From: Gammaproteobacteria bacterium
Lineage (GTDB): Bacteria; Pseudomonadota; Gammaproteobacteria; GRL18
Assembly: GCA_023144715.1 (NCBI GenBank)
Contig: JAGLFC010000035.1
Coordinates: forward strand, 1-10,484
DNA: 10,484 bases
Reading direction: 5' to 3'
Shown: positions 6,791 through 10,484 of the stretch, piece after piece
Layout of the letters: each line of letters starts with the position of its first letter
Numbering within the stretch: the first letter of the stretch is position 1
Notes under the pieces: model-generated
Seen by the model: the letters and a program-made list of their open reading frames with translations, nothing else
Database searches by the model: none
Told to the model about the DNA's origin: nothing
Made by a program: the position numbers and the translations under genes

Positions 6791-7072
6791 TTAAGTTTCC
6801 TTTTTTGTGAATGAGAAAGGTTGAATCATATCATCTTTGGATGATATTTTATGATCAATAAATTGTACTGATAATAATGTTAGATGGAGTTCATATAAAC
6901 TATTTAAAATACCAGATAAGTCAGCTTGATCAGATACTCTTCCTTGCATAATAGTCATCGTATTGGTGACCGTAACATGCATAGCTCCAAGACGATTAAA
7001 CCAAAGTGAAGGTAATGTACCTTCTACTGTAATTTGATAATATCCTGGACTTGAAAAATGGCTTTTGCTCAT
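6791..7072 (-). CDS. conserved small protein, first gene of the SulP operon
   Basis: A 93-residue soluble protein without signal peptide or membrane helix. It starts with a beta-rich half (YYQITVEGTLPSLWF, then MHVTVTN and TMTIMQGRV), followed by a helix-forming stretch SDQADLSGILNSLYELHLTLLSVQFID (about 47-73). The pattern Y-x-I-x-V-x-G-x-L…W-F…G-x-V-x-D-Q-A-x-L-x-G-x-L…L-x-L-x-L-L-S-V matches a widespread small-protein family, in my recollection often found near LuxR/MalT-type regulators. I know no assigned function. The beta-then-helix layout would suit a small ligand-binding or regulatory partner, but that is inference. No clear Shine-Dalgarno precedes the ATG (7070-7072), and no other in-frame start exists between it and the upstream in-frame stop (7121-7123). 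Its TAA is followed immediately by the SulP ATG. Confidence 0.78.
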   Translation of the reverse strand: MSKSHFSSPGYYQITVEGTLPSLWFNRLGAMHVTVTNTMTIMQGRVSDQADLSGILNSLYELHLTLLSVQFIDHKISSKDDMIQPFSFTKKET

Positions 7073-7144
7073 GCAATGTCTACTTATTCTTTTAAAATAG
7101 GGATCAATTTTTAGGATAGATTATTAGTTTGATTATGATGTATA

Positions 7145-7177
7145 AAAAGAAAAAATAAATCCCCCACGAAAGGGGAT
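7145..7177 (-). terminator. rho-independent terminator of the MalT-like gene
   Basis: On the minus strand a 6-bp stem ATCCCC / GGGGAT (7172-7177 with 7159-7164), loop of seven, is followed by TTATTTTTTCTTTTT. It lies about 33 bases past the stop of the 1048-residue regulator. The rest of the gap 7073-7158 should hold the promoter of the SulP operon. I saw no convincing -35/-10 pair there; TTGATC (7102-7107) lacks a matching -10. Confidence 0.75.
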
Positions 7178-7209
7178 AAATGGGTGATTATATAAGTAAA
7201 ATTATTTTT

Positions 7210-10200
7210 TTAATAATAGGGTGGTATAAAATCTTGGGCGATATTTGCAGCTTCACGACGATTATTTACGCCCAATTTTTGATAAAGGTGTTTCAGATGT
7301 GTTTTTATTGTTTCTGGAGAGACAAATAATTTTCTTGCAATTTCTTTATTTTGCATACGTTGAGTCAGTAGTTCTAAAATTTCAATTTCACGATGGGTAA
7401 GATCTTCTCCTTGTCGACCTGTCATCGCAGAAATAGACGGAACTTTATGTGTTATTCTCAATGGTTTACAGTGTGTGATAATGAGATTGATATAGTCTGT
7501 TGAAGCTGTTTGCTTAATAAAACGTTTAAGGACTGGAAGGATCATTTTCCCCTGTTCCATAAAAGGGCGTAGCCATTGTCCAGGTTCTGCTCGTATAATT
7601 ACCTGTTTTAATGTACTGATTGCTTTTGTTTTTTGTCCTAATTGTTCCAAAGCCACAACCTGTAATATAAGAATTTCAATTATTTGACAAGTATTATGCA
7701 AGGCTCTAACCTCCTGTAGCAAAGATGATAGTATTTTTGTGGCTTGGTGTAATGCGTCGTTACTGCCTAGGGCAATTAATACTCTAGTTTGTGTGATAAT
7801 AGGATTTTCTAACCATAAGAACATGGAAGAAGCGGTTGGTTTTTCATTAATTGAATTAAGCCAGTTTACTGCTTGATCTAAATTTCCTTGGAGTAATGCC
7901 AACCGTGCTTGCCCTGATTGAGCAACCAATAAATGATCGGCTTGTTTAATTTCTCTGACAAATTGTTGCAGGTCTGCCATTGTTTCTTTAGCGATATTTT
8001 CTTGTTGCATTGCCTGCTGAGTCAATGCTAATCCAATAAGTGCATCTATACTGACTCGTGTATGCATATTGTATTTGTTTTTAATAAAAGGATAAAATTT
8101 TTCCAATGCTAAAGATAAATTATTTAAACGAAAATAGCTAATACCTGCAATATAATCACCCCAACCTTTCATTAACATAGAATCACTATGTGCTAATATA
8201 TGACTGACAGTTTGACCATCTTGTACAGCATCTTGGAGATTACCTGAAGAAGCATGTAAAAGGGAACGTGATAAATATAAACGACTTGAAAGAAGTTTAT
8301 TCTCTGAGTGATGCGTTTTTATTGCCTGATTAGAAAGCCTAAGAGCAGTTTTTTCCTGACCTGTAATATGCCGTGTTATTGAAATATAATTATCAATAAG
8401 ACCTTCTATTCTAGGATGTTTTTTAGGCAATATTTTTTGAGCATCAAGTAATAATTGTAAGCCGACTTCCCCCTTACCTGACCAATAGCACAGCATACCT
8501 TGAAAGAGTTTTAATCCTCCTATACACGTTGAATCCAATAAATTATTATGATACATCACTTCTAATTGTTGAATAATCGGGGTAATTTTATGTAATTGAT
8601 AACGGTCGTGCATTATCCAAAGTTGAGAAATAAGAAGATTTGGACGTTGTGCTTTTATTGTATCTGGGATCATGGCTAACCATTTTTTATGACTTTGCCA
8701 ACTATCCACATCTTGTTCTGCTCGCCAATGACGTTGTTCTATAATCTCAGCAGCACTGATGGGATCATCAGCAAGAATAAAATGTTCGATGGCTTCATCA
8801 ATAAAATGATGAGTATGAAACCAATGTCCTGCTTGTTGATGAAGTGCTAAAATTTCTGTACTGGACATCTGTTGCTTTAATTCATTTTGCAATAATTGTT
8901 GAAAGAGATGGTGAAAGCGGAACCACTGACCTTGTAAATCTAATGAAATGGTAAATAAATTATTGTTATTGAGTTCATGAATAAATTGCTGTGCATTTAA
9001 GGCATTGCTTGATTCTTTGTGTTGAGATAAATGAAGCGCTTCACATAATGGCACACAAAATCGATTAAGAATAGAGGTATAAAGCATGTATTTTTGGATG
9101 TGAGGGGCTTGTCGAATAAAGACTTCATGCAATAAATAGGCATTTGTTTGTTGTACACCATGATTAAGATTCTGTAAAAATTCTTGTTGATTGTGATGGC
9201 TACGGAGTACTTGTGATACAAGTTGTAAGCCAACCACCCAACCTTCAATTTCCCTAGTTAAATTGTCTAATATATTATCATTGGCACTAAAGGATGCGGT
9301 ATTTTTTAAAAGTTGTTTTGTTTCTATTCGATTAAAGCACAGTTCATTCATACGAATTTCTGTAATTTGATTGCTTGCACGTAATGTGACTAAATGTACA
9401 GGCGGATCACGGCGAGTAATGATTATAAGATGAAAAGGCAGGGGTGGACGATTGAGTAAAAGATTAATAAAGTTATTAACGGGAGATTGTGTATGAATCT
9501 GATGATAATCATCCAATACTAAAAAAAAGGGTTGTTCAATGCCCTCTAATTCATTACTAATTATCATTGTTAAACTAGCTAAAGAAGGTAATTGTGGTGC
9601 TTGGCTCATGATAAGACTTTGCTGGCATGAATTTGGAAATATATCTTCAATGGCTGTGAGGAAATAGAGTAAAAATTGCTGTAAATCATGATCACTTTTG
9701 TCTAATGAAATCCAAGCATTGGACCAGTCGCAAGTGTCTAGCCAATAACTAATGAGTGTACTTTTACCATATCCTGCGGGAGCTGATACAAGAATTAATG
9801 GCTGTACACGTCGAGCATTAAGATATTCAATGAGATGAGGACGTGCCACTAGTTCTTGTGTAATAGGAGGGGTATGTAATTTAGTGCGTAAAATTTCTGG
9901 TGGTTCTTTTTGTTGAGTGGATACATGATTGATATAGGCTTCAAGAATAGTATTGCTGATGGCATAACTCAGAAATATTTTTCCTTGTATAACACAATCA
10001 ATGGCGGTTAATAATTCTTCTGGTTTACTTTCTTTGAGAAGATAACCCATAGCACCTGCACTGAGTACACGATCAACAGACTGTTTATCAGAATGTTTAG
10101 AAAAGGTTATGATCTTACTTTTAGGATATTTAGAGCTTATTGTTTGAATAAGAGCAATACTATTAAAATCAGGTAATGCGTATTCAATTAAAACAATATG

Positions 10201-10356
10201 AGGCTTTAATAAATGAATTTTTTTTATCGCATCGCCACTATTATCGACTTCACCAACAACACTGATATTCTCTTTCTCATTGAGAAATAATGCCATTCCT
10301 TTACGTAATATTAGGTGGGTATCAACCAGTAAAATAGTTATAGTGTTTTTATTCAT
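7210..10356 (-). CDS. MalT-type STAND ATPase LuxR regulator with N-terminal pseudo-receiver domain
   Basis: A 1048-residue cytoplasmic transcription regulator. Residues 5-122 form a NarL-type receiver: LLVDTH (D12 kept, second acidic residue replaced by T13), E58 at the phospho-acceptor position (in LIEYALP), S86, and K108 (in GYLLKES). A linker leads to the MalT-like core: RTKLHTPP (157-164), Walker A APAGYGKST (192-200), Walker B FLVLDDYH (278-285), sensor-like IITRRDPP (312-319), the winged-helix block EGWVVGLQL (371-379) and RFHHLFQQLL (480-489). A helical-repeat region of about 450 residues, normally the inducer sensor, precedes the LuxR HTH (986-1045; LTHREIEIL…NKEIARKLFVSPETIKTHLKHLYQKLGV). 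MalT itself is about 900 residues and lacks a receiver, so the extra length is the REC domain. MalT proteins are activated by ATP and a small inducer. The start fits the receiver's first strand, but no clear Shine-Dalgarno is visible. The neighbouring downstream operon is the likely target (inference). Confidence 0.93.
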   Translation of the reverse strand: MNKNTITILLVDTHLILRKGMALFLNEKENISVVGEVDNSGDAIKKIHLLKPHIVLIEYALPDFNSIALIQTISSKYPKSKIITFSKHSDKQSVDRVLSAGAMGYLLKESKPEELLTAIDCVIQGKIFLSYAISNTILEAYINHVSTQQKEPPEILRTKLHTPPITQELVARPHLIEYLNARRVQPLILVSAPAGYGKSTLISYWLDTCDWSNAWISLDKSDHDLQQFLLYFLTAIEDIFPNSCQQSLIMSQAPQLPSLASLTMIISNELEGIEQPFFLVLDDYHQIHTQSPVNNFINLLLNRPPLPFHLIIITRRDPPVHLVTLRASNQITEIRMNELCFNRIETKQLLKNTASFSANDNILDNLTREIEGWVVGLQLVSQVLRSHHNQQEFLQNLNHGVQQTNAYLLHEVFIRQAPHIQKYMLYTSILNRFCVPLCEALHLSQHKESSNALNAQQFIHELNNNNLFTISLDLQGQWFRFHHLFQQLLQNELKQQMSSTEILALHQQAGHWFHTHHFIDEAIEHFILADDPISAAEIIEQRHWRAEQDVDSWQSHKKWLAMIPDTIKAQRPNLLISQLWIMHDRYQLHKITPIIQQLEVMYHNNLLDSTCIGGLKLFQGMLCYWSGKGEVGLQLLLDAQKILPKKHPRIEGLIDNYISITRHITGQEKTALRLSNQAIKTHHSENKLLSSRLYLSRSLLHASSGNLQDAVQDGQTVSHILAHSDSMLMKGWGDYIAGISYFRLNNLSLALEKFYPFIKNKYNMHTRVSIDALIGLALTQQAMQQENIAKETMADLQQFVREIKQADHLLVAQSGQARLALLQGNLDQAVNWLNSINEKPTASSMFLWLENPIITQTRVLIALGSNDALHQATKILSSLLQEVRALHNTCQIIEILILQVVALEQLGQKTKAISTLKQVIIRAEPGQWLRPFMEQGKMILPVLKRFIKQTASTDYINLIITHCKPLRITHKVPSISAMTGRQGEDLTHREIEILELLTQRMQNKEIARKLFVSPETIKTHLKHLYQKLGVNNRREAANIAQDFIPPYY
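9991..10344 (-). other. receiver-like (REC) domain with Glu at the phospho-acceptor site
   Basis: This is the sub-gene segment encoding residues 5-122 of the regulator. The codon for E58 is GAA (10183-10185) and that for T13 is ACC (10318-10320). The Lys at 108 and the general NarL-type fold pattern (GEVDNSGDAI, PDFNSIALI, AGAMGYLLKESKPEELL) are intact, so the fold should be present while normal Asp phosphorylation should not. Confidence 0.8.
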
Positions 10357-10362
10357 GAATAA

Positions 10363-10378
10363 TAATTGAAATCAATTA
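10363..10378. repeat. inverted repeat just upstream of the MalT-like regulator start
   Basis: TAATTGA-AA-TCAATTA is a perfect 7-bp dyad with a 2-base spacer, six bases before the ATG (10354-10356). It could be an operator, for example for autoregulation, or could affect translation initiation. The rest of 10357-10484 is very AT-rich, contains a direct repeat TTTTATCA (10419-10426 and 10433-10440), and shows no convincing promoter or gene. AT-rich dyads of this size can arise by chance. Confidence 0.45.
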
Positions 10379-10484
10379 AAAATTTAGAGAGTCAATAAGT
10401 AATCAGTAGCGACCATACTTTTATCAATAATTTTTTATCAGATAACAATTCAATTTCTTATAATTTATAGATTCTGTTGCGAGA

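Noticed and set aside
8997..9248. Minus-strand 83-residue open frame inside the MalT-like regulator
   Set aside because: It is an alternative frame within a continuous conserved coding region.
7210..10356. Defence-related STAND (Avs/NLR-like) protein
   Set aside because: The ATPase motifs and the C-terminal LuxR HTH match MalT-type transcription regulators, and no nuclease or other effector domain is present.
10419..10440. Direct repeats TTTTATCA as a CRISPR or iteron array
   Set aside because: Only two short AT-rich copies are present, with no regular spacing or further units.

Overview
The window is AT-rich bacterial chromosomal DNA, most likely from a gammaproteobacterium. The best single pointer is a potassium channel whose pore and cytoplasmic domain follow the Escherichia coli Kch plan almost block for block. 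Lipoproteins, a SulP permease, a FixJ-type response regulator and a MalT-type regulator also fit this group. I cannot name a genus. I see no insertion sequence, phage gene, CRISPR array, tRNA or rRNA. Genes are packed tightly: the longest gaps are 1547-1685, 7073-7209 and 10357-10484, all under 140 bases.

Layout. (1) Bases 1-858 (+) hold the 3' two-thirds of a Kch-type K+ channel; the frame is open to the left edge. It converges on the minus-strand genes at a 10-bp hairpin (874-898). Everything else is on the minus strand. (2) 937-1546: a two-gene cluster of a secreted 122-residue protein of unknown function followed by a small glycine-zipper lipoprotein. (3) 1686-4223: a large MscS-family mechanosensitive channel followed by a FixJ/NarL-type response regulator, with no histidine kinase in view. 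(4) 4299-7072: a compressed three-gene operon of a 93-residue small protein, a SulP/SLC26 permease with a STAS domain, and a ParB-like-fold protein. The junctions are TAA directly abutting ATG, then a 4-base ATGA overlap. (5) 7210-10356: a 1048-residue MalT-type STAND regulator carrying an extra N-terminal receiver domain. It ends at a terminator (7145-7177), so it and the SulP operon are probably separate transcripts in the same direction.

How the genes may work together. Regions 1-3 share an envelope and ion-homeostasis theme: K+ channel, mechanosensitive channel, outer-membrane lipoprotein. The most unusual part is regions 4-5. The receiver domain on the MalT-like protein has Glu at the phospho-acceptor position and has lost one acidic-pocket residue, so it looks like a pseudo-receiver. 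Downstream, an anion transporter is translationally coupled to a ParB/Srx-fold protein with a D-H-H-H motif. My working inference is that the regulator controls this small protein-SulP-ParB-like module. No gene here proves the transported anion or the inducing signal.
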